DNA of 64,000 nt from CAG-791 sp002390025 (GTDB lineage: Bacteria; Bacillota; Clostridia; Lachnospirales; Lachnospiraceae): NCBI GenBank assembly GCA_946543465.1, contig CAMNLR010000124.1:1-64000 (forward strand), written 5' to 3'. The first letter of the stretch is position 1. Every line of letters begins with the position of its first letter. Both the position numbers and the translations under genes were made by a program. Below are positions 25,159 through 33,066 of this stretch, one piece after another. The notes beneath the pieces are model-generated. The model was not told where the DNA came from. It did no database searches and saw only the letters and a program-made list of their open reading frames with translations.

Positions 25159-26175
25159 ATGTCTTTTTCCGGCAATCTGCGGGCGGAAGCCGCCCGGACC
25201 ATCCCTTCCGCCAAGCGGGACAGGGATACTGCCATCGCGGCACTGATCGCAAATATCGTCAGCTTCCCTGAGACAGAAGACGGCGTGGTCAGGATGCATT
25301 TTTCTGCGGGAAATCTTTTAGCAGTAAGAAAATGCTTTACTTTAATTCAGAAAAACGTTAATATTAGACCTGATTTACCATCGCCCTGGAAAAATGCGGA
25401 CAAAATGCCCGCAGACCTTCAGGACACAGACACCGGTACATCGGAAAACAGCACAAAAAACCGAAAAGCAGCACTTCCGGACCCTGTTCTGGAGGCTTCC
25501 GGGCAGATGCTTGATCTGCTGAAGAGACTCCATTTCCTGAAGGGTGACGGCACGCTGCGCACACAGGACGGAACGCTGGATCCGGAGCTGGTCGGCGGGA
25601 GCAGGAGCAGATCTTATCTTCGGGAGATGTTTTTGTGTACAGGGTTTATGAACGATCCCGTGCAGAGATATCATCTGGAGTACAGATGCTTCTCGGAACC
25701 CCAGGCACAGCAGCTTCGGCAAGTGCTGGCCGGACACGGAATCCATGCCGGGATGACAATCCGCAAGAAATATTTTGTCGTCTACATCAAGGATTCCGAG
25801 GACATTGTCACACTGCTGCACCTGATGGACGCCTCTGTCAGCCTGATGGCCACAGAGAATGCGCGTATCCTCAAGGAGGTGCGGAATTCAGTCAATCGTC
25901 GCGTCAACTGCGAGACTGCCAATATCGGCAAGACCGTCGAATCTGCAGGCAGGCAGCTGGAGGAGATCCGCTTTCTCGAAGAGAGCGGGACCCTGCAGAC
26001 CCTTCCGGCATTGCTTCGGGAAGCGGCGGCACTGCGGACCCGGCATCCCGGTGCTTCCCTGTCAGAACTGGGTGCGCTCGCAAATCCTCCGGTCGGAAGA
26101 TCGGGAATGAACCATCGTCTGCGAAAACTGTCTTCGCTTGCGCAGAAAGCGCGGGAGGAGAGCAGAATTCCATGA
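25159..26175 (+). CDS. whiA: WhiA-family DNA-binding protein
   Basis: 338 residues. WhiA joins a LAGLIDADG homing-endonuclease-like domain, without nuclease activity, to a C-terminal helix-turn-helix; it is needed for sporulation in Streptomyces and influences division and chromosome segregation in Bacillus. The family phrase NSVNRRVNCETANIGKT is at about residues 240-256 and the C-terminal HTH reads HPGASLSELGALANPPVGRS. A polar insertion of about 30 residues (around 75-105) separates the first strands from the LAGLIDADG core. It lies 21 bases after rapZ. Confidence 0.93.
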   Translation: MSFSGNLRAEAARTIPSAKRDRDTAIAALIANIVSFPETEDGVVRMHFSAGNLLAVRKCFTLIQKNVNIRPDLPSPWKNADKMPADLQDTDTGTSENSTKNRKAALPDPVLEASGQMLDLLKRLHFLKGDGTLRTQDGTLDPELVGGSRSRSYLREMFLCTGFMNDPVQRYHLEYRCFSEPQAQQLRQVLAGHGIHAGMTIRKKYFVVYIKDSEDIVTLLHLMDASVSLMATENARILKEVRNSVNRRVNCETANIGKTVESAGRQLEEIRFLEESGTLQTLPALLREAAALRTRHPGASLSELGALANPPVGRSGMNHRLRKLSSLAQKAREESRIP

Positions 26176-26250
26176 AGATTGAAAGTAGTAATGCTTTTGT
26201 ATGATCCATTGAGTGATTACAAGCGGGAGACCGCAGGATAGGAGTTATTT

Positions 26251-26529
26251 ATGCTTAGGAAATCGATCTTGATCAATCGGCCGCAGGGACTGGAAGACCG
26301 TCCCATTGCGGAGCTGGTACAGGTTGCGAGCAAATACGAGAGCCGTGTGTATCTTGAACATGGTACGAGGAAGGTAAATGCCAAGAGTATCATGGGTATG
26401 ATGTCTCTGGAAGCTGTTTCCGGCGATTGCATTGAGGTTATGATTGATGGAGACGATGAGACGAGCGCAATGGATGAGATCACCGCGTTCCTCTGCGTCG
26501 GAGAGAAGAAGGCCGCCGCAGCTGTCTGA
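26251..26529 (+). CDS. Crh-like HPr-domain protein lacking the catalytic histidine
   Basis: A 92-residue HPr fold. At position 15, where HPr has the PEP-phosphorylated His (GLHARP), this protein has Glu in GLEDRP. Ser46, the HprK target, is present in NAKSIMGMMSL. The pair of features matches Crh-type proteins, which cannot carry phosphate to PTS enzymes but act with CcpA when phosphorylated on Ser46. It ends the hprK-murB-rapZ-whiA cluster and is followed by a terminator, so kinase and target are encoded together. Start ATG 26251 lacks a strong binding site (AGGAG 10 bases upstream). Confidence 0.9.
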   Translation: MLRKSILINRPQGLEDRPIAELVQVASKYESRVYLEHGTRKVNAKSIMGMMSLEAVSGDCIEVMIDGDDETSAMDEITAFLCVGEKKAAAAV

Positions 26530-26589
26530 TGAATCTGCACAGAATGAAGACACAAAGAATGCCCTTTGAGGCATGATCATATGGAATTG

Positions 26590-26627
26590 AAAACGCGCCC
26601 GGGATCAGACTTCCGGACGCGTTTTTT
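26590..26627 (+). terminator. Terminator of the hprK-crh operon
   Basis: Stem AAAACGCG (26590-26597) with CGCGTTTT (26618-26625), extended internally by CCGG/CCGG, then T6. Confidence 0.9.
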
Positions 26628-26708
26628 ATAAGATATTTTTATTCATAAAGTATTTACAGGAGTATTTCCGGAAGGGTGTTTCCGGAAAATCCCCCATAAA
26701 AGGGAGGA

Positions 26709-26732
26709 TGCCAGGTACCTGCGTACCTGGCA
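26709..26732. other. Perfect 10-bp hairpin
   Basis: TGCCAGGTAC, a 4-nt loop and its exact complement. There is no T tract. It stands alone in a 480-bp gene-free region. Confidence 0.7.
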
Positions 26733-26910
26733 TAGTTATGAAAAAGTTATTTGTAAGCCTGCTGCATTGGCGACTGTTTAAAAGCTGTTTTCTTCTCTGT
26801 TCAGCTTATGATTGAAGTATAAAGATAAAAAATGGACGGAGAATGAGAAACAATTTAAAAATCGTTTAATAAAATATGAACAAATTTTTAACAAAGAAAA
26901 CCCGTCTCGT

Positions 26911-27073
26911 ACACAGGTTGTGTTTTTCGGTCTTTCCGATTTATGCCGCTCTTTGGAGCGGCCGCCTTCCCCGTTTTCGCGGAGGCCAAAAGGGGGAAGG
27001 ATCGTGCAATTTGTGCCGCTGTGCGGCACAAATGCGGGAGTGAAAAATATTGCATCGGCAATATTTTTCGCTC
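26911..27073. other. Cluster of six consecutive hairpins
   Basis: In order: ACACA/TGTGT (26911-26923), TCGG/CCGA (26927-26939), GCCGCTC/GAGCGGC (26945-26962), CCTTCCCC-TTTT/AAAA-GGGGAAGG (26965-27000), ATTTGTGCCGC/GCGGCACAAAT (27009-27033) and GAGTGAAAAATATTGC with its complement (27038-27073, one G-T). The last four stems are long and nearly perfect. No protein-coding signal is convincing here. Confidence 0.8.
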
Positions 27074-27103
27074 TTTACAGGTTTGACTGCAACTCGTTAT
27101 AAT
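27074..27103 (+). promoter_or_regulatory. Promoter of the acetyltransferase gene
   Basis: TTTACA (27074-27079), an 18-nt spacer and consensus TATAAT (27098-27103). The expected transcription start falls at or within a base or two of the ATG at 27111. Confidence 0.65.
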
Positions 27104-27110
27104 AGCTGTT

Positions 27111-28019
27111 ATGTTGAAAACAGTTTATATAATTGAAAAAACGGATAAACGGCATTCTGACGCCGTGACCGCGGAGATGACCCGCACTGTGGAATCTCTC
27201 AGGGAAGAGGGATTTGCAAGCGGTATCCTGACGGCCGATTCCGCCCTGCAGGCGGCAGAGACTGCGGAGGGTGCTGCGGTGGGTACACTCTATCTGTGCG
27301 AGTGCGGAAGTGTGCTCCGGGAACTGCTGGACAGGGGAGCCTGTGCGATCGGCTACGCCCATGCGGACAATGCGGGAGAATCTTTTTCCAGCGCCCCCTA
27401 TATTGTGCAGGAGCCGGATCTGGTTGAAGCGGACAGCTATGTCAAGATGTATCAGCGGGGGGCCGGCCTTCCGTGGACGATCCTGGAGACGGAGCGCTGT
27501 CTGGTGAGGGAGTTTACCGTCACAGATCTGGACGGGATCTATGCGCTCTATGACGGGCAGGCAAGGACTTTTCTGCAGCCGCCGTCGGACGACCGCGCCC
27601 ATGAGAGGGAGATCCTGAGCGCCTACATACAGCGCATCTACGGGCTGTACGGGTTCGGACACTGGGCCGTGATCTCGAAAGAGGAGCCCGGGGCTCTGAT
27701 TGGCCGCGTCGGCTATTCCGCGATCACGGACAGACAGGAAAGGGAGGCGCAGGCGCTGGGGATCCCGCTGCCGGATGTGGACTTCGGATTTCTGATCGGC
27801 GCCCCATGGCGGGGCCGGGGGATCGCGGAGGAGGTCTGCCGGGCACTCCTGCGCTACGGCATTTCGGAGATCGGCTTTACATGTATCCGGGCCGATGCCC
27901 GCAATGACAACGCAGCTTCCATCCGCCTGCTCACAAAGCTGGGCTTTGAGGCTGCGGGAAGCTGTATCCCGGAAAAAGAAGGAGAGCCTGCGGACAAAAC
28001 ACTCTTTATCCTTCGATGA
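27111..28019 (+). CDS. GNAT-family acetyltransferase with N-terminal extension
   Basis: 302 residues. The C-terminal ~175 residues form a GNAT domain with the acetyl-CoA loop phrase GAPWRGRGIAEEVCRALL and the final NDNAASIRLLTKLGF. The acceptor is unknown. The first ~120 residues are an extra domain rich in short strand-helix units (GTLYLCECGSVLRELLDRG), linked by YQRGAGLPWTILETERCLVR; similar two-part proteins occur in Lachnospiraceae. There is no ribosome binding site before ATG 27111, and the -10 box ends only 7 bases upstream, so the mRNA may be leaderless. Confidence 0.82.
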   Translation: MLKTVYIIEKTDKRHSDAVTAEMTRTVESLREEGFASGILTADSALQAAETAEGAAVGTLYLCECGSVLRELLDRGACAIGYAHADNAGESFSSAPYIVQEPDLVEADSYVKMYQRGAGLPWTILETERCLVREFTVTDLDGIYALYDGQARTFLQPPSDDRAHEREILSAYIQRIYGLYGFGHWAVISKEEPGALIGRVGYSAITDRQEREAQALGIPLPDVDFGFLIGAPWRGRGIAEEVCRALLRYGISEIGFTCIRADARNDNAASIRLLTKLGFEAAGSCIPEKEGEPADKTLFILR

Positions 28020-28195
28020 CGATACAAACGATACTGAGAGATACAAAGGGACACAGAGGATTCAACACGGAATCCGCTGAACAAAACCCGCAGCACAAAA
28101 ACGCAATACGGGACAATACAGCGGCAGAGCAGTCCTGGCTGATTCGGACCGCCTGCCGGAAAATAAAGAGTTACAACTTTCAGGAGGTAAATAGC

Positions 28196-29389
28196 ATGGT
28201 CAATCGTGAATACCTTGCGATGCTGGACAACAAATCTGTCATCCGTGAGCTGTCGGAGTACGCGACTGCCCGCGGCAAAGAGATCGGTTATGAGAATGTA
28301 TTTGATTACAGTCTGGGAAATCCCTCTGTCCCCGCACCGGACAGCTACAGGGACATCTCTGTCAGACTTCTGCAGGAGGAAGAGCCCCTGAGCCTTCACG
28401 GCTATAATCCGACAATGGGCGATCCCCGTGTCAAGGAGAAAGTCGCGGAGTCCCTGAATAAGCGCTTTGGAATGTCCTACACCGCAGGGCACATCTTCCC
28501 CACCTCCGGCGCGGCAGGTGCTATCGCACACGCGCTCCGCTGTGTGACAGAGCCCGGTGAGGAAATCATGGTCTTCGCGCCCTATTTCTCCGAGTACGTC
28601 GCCTACATCAACGGCGCCGGGGCAAAGATCAGAGTCGTGCCCATCAAGGCTGACGATTTCCAGATCAACTTCGAGGCGGCGGATGCGATCTTCAATGAGA
28701 AGACAGCGGCCGTCCTGATCAATACACCCAACAACCCCTCCGGCGCAGTCTATTCCGAGGAGACCCTCACCCGCCTGGCAGAGGTTCTGACACAGAAGTC
28801 CGCGCAGTACGGCCACACGATCTTCCTGATCTCCGACGAGCCCTACCGCGAGATCGTCTTTGACGGCAAAAAGCAGGCGTATCCGGCGAAATTTTACCCC
28901 CATACACTGACCTGCTATTCCTTCTCCAAGTCCCTCTCCGTGCCCGGAGAGCGTGTCGGCTACGTGGCGGTATCACCGGACTGCGAGCAGGCGGACAAGA
29001 TGGTCGCCATGATGGGACAGATCTCCCGCGGCCTCGGCCACAACTGCCCTTCGTCCCTGCCCATGCTGGCGGCGGCATACTGCCTTGAGGACACTGCAGA
29101 CCTGTCTGTCTATGAGACAAATATGAATCTGCTCTATGATACTTTTAAGGAACTTGGCTTCACGGTTCCCCGCCCGGGCGGCACCTTCTACATCATGCCC
29201 AAGGCTCTGGAGGACGATGCTGTCGCCTTCTGCAAAAAGGCCCTGGACTATGACCTGGTCTTTGTCCCAGGCAATGGCTTTGAGGCACCCGGCTTCTTCC
29301 GTGTAGCTTACTGTGTGAACACCGAGAAGGTGGAGCGCTCCCTCGCCGCCATCAGGCGCTTTGTGGAGGCGGAGTATCCCAACCGCTGA
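28196..29389 (+). CDS. PLP-dependent class I/II aminotransferase
   Basis: Cytoplasmic fold-type I aminotransferase of 397 residues. Visible features: the substrate-loop YSLGNPSVPAP near the N-terminus, NTPNNPSG (around 190), SDEPYREIVF and the PLP lysine in SFSKSLSVPGERVGYVA. The sequence is nearest to aspartate/aromatic aminotransferases, but the substrate cannot be fixed. Start ATG 28196 is set by CAGGAGG seven bases upstream; an in-frame ATG at 28016 would overlap the upstream gene. Short duplicated words follow its stop codon (29412-29439). Confidence 0.88.
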   Translation: MVNREYLAMLDNKSVIRELSEYATARGKEIGYENVFDYSLGNPSVPAPDSYRDISVRLLQEEEPLSLHGYNPTMGDPRVKEKVAESLNKRFGMSYTAGHIFPTSGAAGAIAHALRCVTEPGEEIMVFAPYFSEYVAYINGAGAKIRVVPIKADDFQINFEAADAIFNEKTAAVLINTPNNPSGAVYSEETLTRLAEVLTQKSAQYGHTIFLISDEPYREIVFDGKKQAYPAKFYPHTLTCYSFSKSLSVPGERVGYVAVSPDCEQADKMVAMMGQISRGLGHNCPSSLPMLAAAYCLEDTADLSVYETNMNLLYDTFKELGFTVPRPGGTFYIMPKALEDDAVAFCKKALDYDLVFVPGNGFEAPGFFRVAYCVNTEKVERSLAAIRRFVEAEYPNR

Positions 29390-29411
29390 AGAAAGCCCGC
29401 AGGCACAGCAC

Positions 29412-29439
29412 GGAAGGCAGACCCCGGAAGGCAGACCCG
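29412..29439. repeat. 14-bp tandem duplication
   Basis: GGAAGGCAGACCCC (29412-29425) is followed directly by GGAAGGCAGACCCG (29426-29439), just after the aminotransferase gene. Confidence 0.7.
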
Positions 29440-29520
29440 GACCGGTCCTGTGCCCGGAGAAACTCTGGAAACACTGAATAGAAACCATGTTCCGGAATAT
29501 AAAGGAAGGACATAATATTC

Positions 29521-30354
29521 ATGATAGAACTCTTGAAAGCCGCGCTGTTCGGCCTGGTGGAAGGCGTCACCGAATGGCTTCCGGTCAGCAGCACCGGCCA
29601 TATGATCCTGCTGAATGAGTTTGTGACGCTGCGCGTCTCGGCTGTTTTCTGGCAGATGTTTCTCGTTGTGATCCAGCTGGGAGCGATCCTGGCGGTCGTA
29701 GTCCTTTACTGGAATACGATCTGGCCCGTTAAAAAGAATAACCGGACAGGAAAGCGGTATATCGATCATGACACGATCAGCCTGTGGTGCAAGGCTCTCG
29801 TTGCCTGCGTCCCTGCCGCCATTGTCGGAATCCTGGCGGACGACTGGCTGGAGGTGCATTTTTACAACTGGTTCGTCGTCTCGATCATGCTGATCCTGGT
29901 CGGTGTGGCATTTATCATCGTGGAGAACCGCAATGCCGGCAAAAAAGCCGTCACCAAAAACCTCCGCGACCTGACCTACCGGGAGGCGCTGTTCATCGGT
30001 CTCTTCCAGCTGATCGCCGCGATCTTTCCCGGAACGTCCCGGTCCGGAGCCACGATCCTGGGCGGAATCATGGTCGGCGTATCCAGAACAGTGGCAGCCC
30101 AGTTCACTTTTATTCTGGCCATCCCGGTCATGTTCGGCGCCAGCCTTCTCAAGATCATCAAGTACGGACTCTATTTTTCGGGAATGGAAATGGCGATCCT
30201 GGCGGTCGGAATGATCGTCGCCTTTGTCGTCTCCGTCCTGGTCATCCGCTTCTTGATGAACTATATCCGCTCACATGACTTCAAGGTTTTCGGATGGTAC
30301 AGGATCATTCTGGGCCTGGTCGTGATCATCTATTTCACGATCATCCGCAAGTGA
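29521..30354 (+). CDS. uppP: Undecaprenyl-diphosphate phosphatase
   Basis: Integral membrane enzyme (BacA/UppP family) that dephosphorylates undecaprenyl pyrophosphate to recycle the lipid carrier for cell-wall synthesis; higher dosage gives bacitracin resistance in other species. It has 277 residues and about eight hydrophobic segments. Both family motifs are present: EGVTEWLPVSSTGHM near residue 15 and FPGTSRSGATI near residue 170. The binding site GGAAGGA is 12 bases before ATG 29521. About 240 bases of gene-free sequence follow, with a GC-rich hairpin near 30406-30441 (AAACGCC/GGCGTTT). Confidence 0.95.
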   Translation: MIELLKAALFGLVEGVTEWLPVSSTGHMILLNEFVTLRVSAVFWQMFLVVIQLGAILAVVVLYWNTIWPVKKNNRTGKRYIDHDTISLWCKALVACVPAAIVGILADDWLEVHFYNWFVVSIMLILVGVAFIIVENRNAGKKAVTKNLRDLTYREALFIGLFQLIAAIFPGTSRSGATILGGIMVGVSRTVAAQFTFILAIPVMFGASLLKIIKYGLYFSGMEMAILAVGMIVAFVVSVLVIRFLMNYIRSHDFKVFGWYRIILGLVVIIYFTIIRK

Positions 30355-30593
30355 CCGGAGAGGAAGGGCCGGACAGGACTGCGCCGGCAGACCTGCCGGA
30401 TGCGGGAAACGCCCCCCAAAGCTGTTCCGGGGCAGGCGTTTATGAAAAAAAACGCAGTTCAGATAAAAACAAATGAAACTCCCGCCGTGTTTTATGCTAC
30501 AATAACAAATGGCCCGAACATAAAGGGGGCCTGCTTGCATTCATAATAGTATCTGGTGTTATACGGCAGGACTGCAGCCAACAGGAGGATGAA

Positions 30594-31322
30594 ATGGCAA
30601 ACAACAGGAAAAGAAGAAACACAAACCAGAAGCCTGAGCAGGCTAAGACTCAGAGCGCCCCGATTGAGGAAACTGTAGAGGAGGTCAAAGAAGAAATCGT
30701 GAAAGAGACAAAGACTGAGAAGAGCGTCAGCAGTGCAGACCGTGAGAAACAGAAGAAGGAAGACAGACAGAATCTCCTTCTGCTGATCGGAGTTGTCGCT
30801 GTACTTGCAATTGTTGGAATCGTGATCTGGATCACCTCCGGTTCTTCCGATGAGGAGACAGTCGCCGCAGCGGCTACTTCCGAAATCGCAGCTGTCAATA
30901 CAACAGAAGCTGTCGAAGTGGCAGAGGGAATCGAAGAGGGCGCCGAAGAAGCCGTTGAGGCTGATAAGGAAGAGGTTCAGGAAATCGAAACTGTAGAAGA
31001 GACAGATGCAGAGGCTCCCGCAGAGGAAGAAGCTGCTCCCGCAGAGGAAGAAACTGCTCCCACAGAGGAAGCTGCTCCCGCAGAGGAAGAGGCCGCTCCT
31101 GCAGAGGAAACCACATCCACTACAGTTCTTGAACCCGGCACAGTTTATGCGATCGAGAATCCCATGGTCCTCTATTCCGAGGCATCCGCGGACTCCGCAC
31201 CCCTCATGGACCTTGTCCCCGGATGGAACGTTCAGATCGAGGAAGCAGGTCAGAACGGATGGCATCGTGTTTCCGTATGGCTGCAGGAAGGAACAACCTA
31301 CGGCTATATCCAGATTCCCTGA
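30594..31322 (+). CDS. Membrane-anchored SH3-domain protein with acidic repeat linker
   Basis: 242 residues. A polar cytoplasmic N-terminus (~60 residues) precedes one transmembrane helix at about 62-82 (LLLLIGVVAVLAIVGIVIW), a long Ala/Glu/Pro linker of some 95 residues, and a C-terminal bacterial SH3-like domain (TVYAIENPMVLYSEASADSA ... GWNVQIEEAGQNGWHRVSV). Such domains often bind cell wall, so the protein may tether membrane to wall; this is inference. The linker contains PAEEEAAPAEEE-type repeats. GGAGG lies just before ATG 30594. Confidence 0.7.
   Translation: MANNRKRRNTNQKPEQAKTQSAPIEETVEEVKEEIVKETKTEKSVSSADREKQKKEDRQNLLLLIGVVAVLAIVGIVIWITSGSSDEETVAAAATSEIAAVNTTEAVEVAEGIEEGAEEAVEADKEEVQEIETVEETDAEAPAEEEAAPAEEETAPTEEAAPAEEEAAPAEETTSTTVLEPGTVYAIENPMVLYSEASADSAPLMDLVPGWNVQIEEAGQNGWHRVSVWLQEGTTYGYIQIP
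31014..31109 (+). repeat. 18 to 21-bp in-frame repeats in the SH3 protein linker
   Basis: Five copies of GCTCC(C/T)GCAGAGGAA (one with ACA) encode APAEEE units. Confidence 0.85.
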
Positions 31323-31337
31323 TGTTTTTTCATAAGC

Positions 31338-31501
31338 GCGCTGATTTCCCGATGCGATGGCGCTCTGCGCTGTCCGCATTGCGGAATCACGCAAAAACAC
31401 CTCGTATTATGAGGCGGTCTGAACTGTTACCAGTTCTGTCGCACTTTGAAAGGCAGCAGGCGTAAAAGACGGCGTTTGGGTTTTCTTTTGAGACTACTTC
31501 C
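31338..31501 (+). ncRNA. Possible structured RNA before the 31.5-kb terminator
   Basis: Between the SH3 gene and a strong terminator there are about 180 bases with three small perfect hairpins: TCCGC-ATT-GCGGA (31373-31385), CCTC/GAGG (31400-31414) and GAACTG-TTAC-CAGTTC (31421-31436). It may be a 3' UTR, a separate small RNA or part of the mntP leader. It does not match the yybP-ykoY manganese riboswitch core. Confidence 0.3.
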
Positions 31502-31537
31502 AAACCGGCACAGGTATAAAGTCCTGTGCCGGTTTTT
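31502..31537 (+). terminator. Intrinsic terminator between the SH3 gene and mntP
   Basis: A perfect 13-bp stem AAACCGGCACAGG (31502-31514) with 31523-31535 is followed by T residues. Confidence 0.9.
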
Positions 31538-31612
31538 CATGTAAAAGAGAATTTGCCAAAGCTAACGCTGCGGGACAAGCGGCGGAACATGCGGTGTATT
31601 GAGAGAAGTAAC

Positions 31613-32197
31613 ATGCAAAGTCTGTTTCTGTTTATCTGTAAAAGCATATTGCTGGGCGTCGGGCTTGCCATGGACGCCTTTTCCGTCTCCATGGCCAACG
31701 GCCTTCAGAATCCCGGGATGAGCAAAAAGAGAATGCTGATCATCTCCGGGACTTTTGCCTTTTTCCAGTTCCTGATGCCGGTGACCGGATGGATCTGTGT
31801 CCACACGATCTCCGAGCGCTTCACTGCTTTTCAGAAAATGGTCCCCTGGATCGCTTTTTTCCTGCTTGCCTTTATCGGAGGGAAAATGCTTGTGGAGGGG
31901 ATCCGGGGAACGGAGGAGGCAGAGGAGGAGGTCCGCCTGTCCGGAAGCGAACTTTTCGTGCAGGGAATAGCCACCTCCATCGACGCGCTTTCCGTCGGCT
32001 TTACCATTGCGTCCTACAATGCGGCGCAGGCGCTGTCGGCTTCGATCCTGATCGGCGTGACGACCCTGTTCATCTGTCTGGCCGGGATCCGCATCGGCAG
32101 GTATTTCGGAATGCGCCTGGCCGGCAGGGCATCCGTCCTGGGCGGGGTGATCCTGATCGCCATCGGATGCAAAATCCTCTTCGGAGGAGGCTTTTAA
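31613..32197 (+). CDS. mntP: Manganese efflux pump MntP
   Basis: Small exporter of 194 residues that protects against excess Mn2+. Six hydrophobic segments form two repeats, each with the conserved acidic helix: GVGLAMDAFSVSMANGL near residue 15 and IATSIDALSVGFTIA near residue 118. The start was placed at ATG 31613 (GAGAGAAG upstream), where family similarity begins. No manganese riboswitch was recognised in the 75 bases between the terminator and the start. Confidence 0.93.
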   Translation: MQSLFLFICKSILLGVGLAMDAFSVSMANGLQNPGMSKKRMLIISGTFAFFQFLMPVTGWICVHTISERFTAFQKMVPWIAFFLLAFIGGKMLVEGIRGTEEAEEEVRLSGSELFVQGIATSIDALSVGFTIASYNAAQALSASILIGVTTLFICLAGIRIGRYFGMRLAGRASVLGGVILIAIGCKILFGGGF

Positions 32198-32337
32198 ACG
32201 AATAAAACAATTTACTTTATGGCTTTTTTGTGATACTATACAGCCATTGTGTCGCAGGTTTTTACTGCATAAAACAGGCGAATAAACGTATCGGAATACG
32301 TTTCGCAGAGCTACAGCCTGCGGGGAGGAGGAAAAGT

Positions 32338-32997
32338 ATGTCTGAAGAAAAAAAGGAAACAATGAACGGCGATGTTCAGGCATGGGACAAGCTGGCGAAG
32401 ATGATGGAGAATAAGGAAGTCTTCACCGTGCAGATCCTTGAGACAGTCAAGGCCGGTGTCGTGACTTATGTTGAGGGCATCCGTGCTTTCATCCCTGCAT
32501 CTCAGCTCAGCGATGCCTATGTCGAGGATACTTCCGAGTGGATCGACAAGGACGTCGAGGTCCGCATCATCACCTGTGATCCCGAGAAGAAGCGCCTTGT
32601 GCTCTCCGGCAAAGAGGTTGCGCGCGGCCGCCGCAGAGAAGAGCGCAGACGCCGCATCGACGCCATGCAGCCCGGCACTGTTCTGGAAGGCACTGTGCAG
32701 ACCATCAAGCCCTACGGCGCGTTTGTCGACCTGGGCGACGGCATTGACGGCCTGGTCCACATTTCCCAGATGAGCCAGAAGCGCATCAACGATCCTTCCG
32801 AAGTTGTCAAGGAAGGCGACAAGGTCAAGGTCAGGATCATCAAAGTTGCCGACGGCAAGATCAGCCTCAGCATGAAGATCCTCGAGGACGCTCCTGTTCA
32901 GGACAGGGAAGAGCCGGTTGATGTCTCCCTCTACACCACGAAGGAGAATGCGACAACAAGTCTCGCAGACCTGCTCAAGGGCTTCAAGTTCGACTAA
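32338..32997 (+). CDS. S1 RNA-binding domain protein (two domains)
   Basis: 219 residues with two S1 OB-fold domains. The first (about 22-95) reads FTVQILETVKAGVVTYVEGI; the second (about 108-178) is a classic S1 domain with GTVQTIKPYGAFVDLGDGID and GLVHISQMS. It is much shorter than ribosomal S1 (four to six domains), so it is better described as an S1-like RNA-binding protein that may act in translation or RNA turnover. GGAGGAGG lies before ATG 32338. A terminator separates it from uvrB. Confidence 0.85.
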   Translation: MSEEKKETMNGDVQAWDKLAKMMENKEVFTVQILETVKAGVVTYVEGIRAFIPASQLSDAYVEDTSEWIDKDVEVRIITCDPEKKRLVLSGKEVARGRRREERRRRIDAMQPGTVLEGTVQTIKPYGAFVDLGDGIDGLVHISQMSQKRINDPSEVVKEGDKVKVRIIKVADGKISLSMKILEDAPVQDREEPVDVSLYTTKENATTSLADLLKGFKFD

Positions 32998-33018
32998 AAC
33001 AGAACCATTGTGTAACAG

Positions 33019-33051
33019 GGTACCGCATCTGACCGTGCGGTACCTTTTTTT
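33019..33051 (+). terminator. Intrinsic terminator before uvrB
   Basis: A perfect 9-bp stem GGTACCGCA (33019-33027) with 33036-33044 is followed by seven T residues. It ends only 15 bases before the uvrB start, so uvrB transcription either reads through it or starts inside the S1 gene. Confidence 0.88.
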
Positions 33052-33066
33052 CAGGAGAGGGAAAGT

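Noticed and set aside
26812..27102. 96-codon frame across the hairpin cluster
   Set aside because: Half of it is encoded by the inverted repeats; no ribosome binding site or domain.
31538..31612. yybP-ykoY manganese riboswitch before mntP
   Set aside because: Expected by analogy, but the conserved core sequences are not present in this short region or in 31323-31537.
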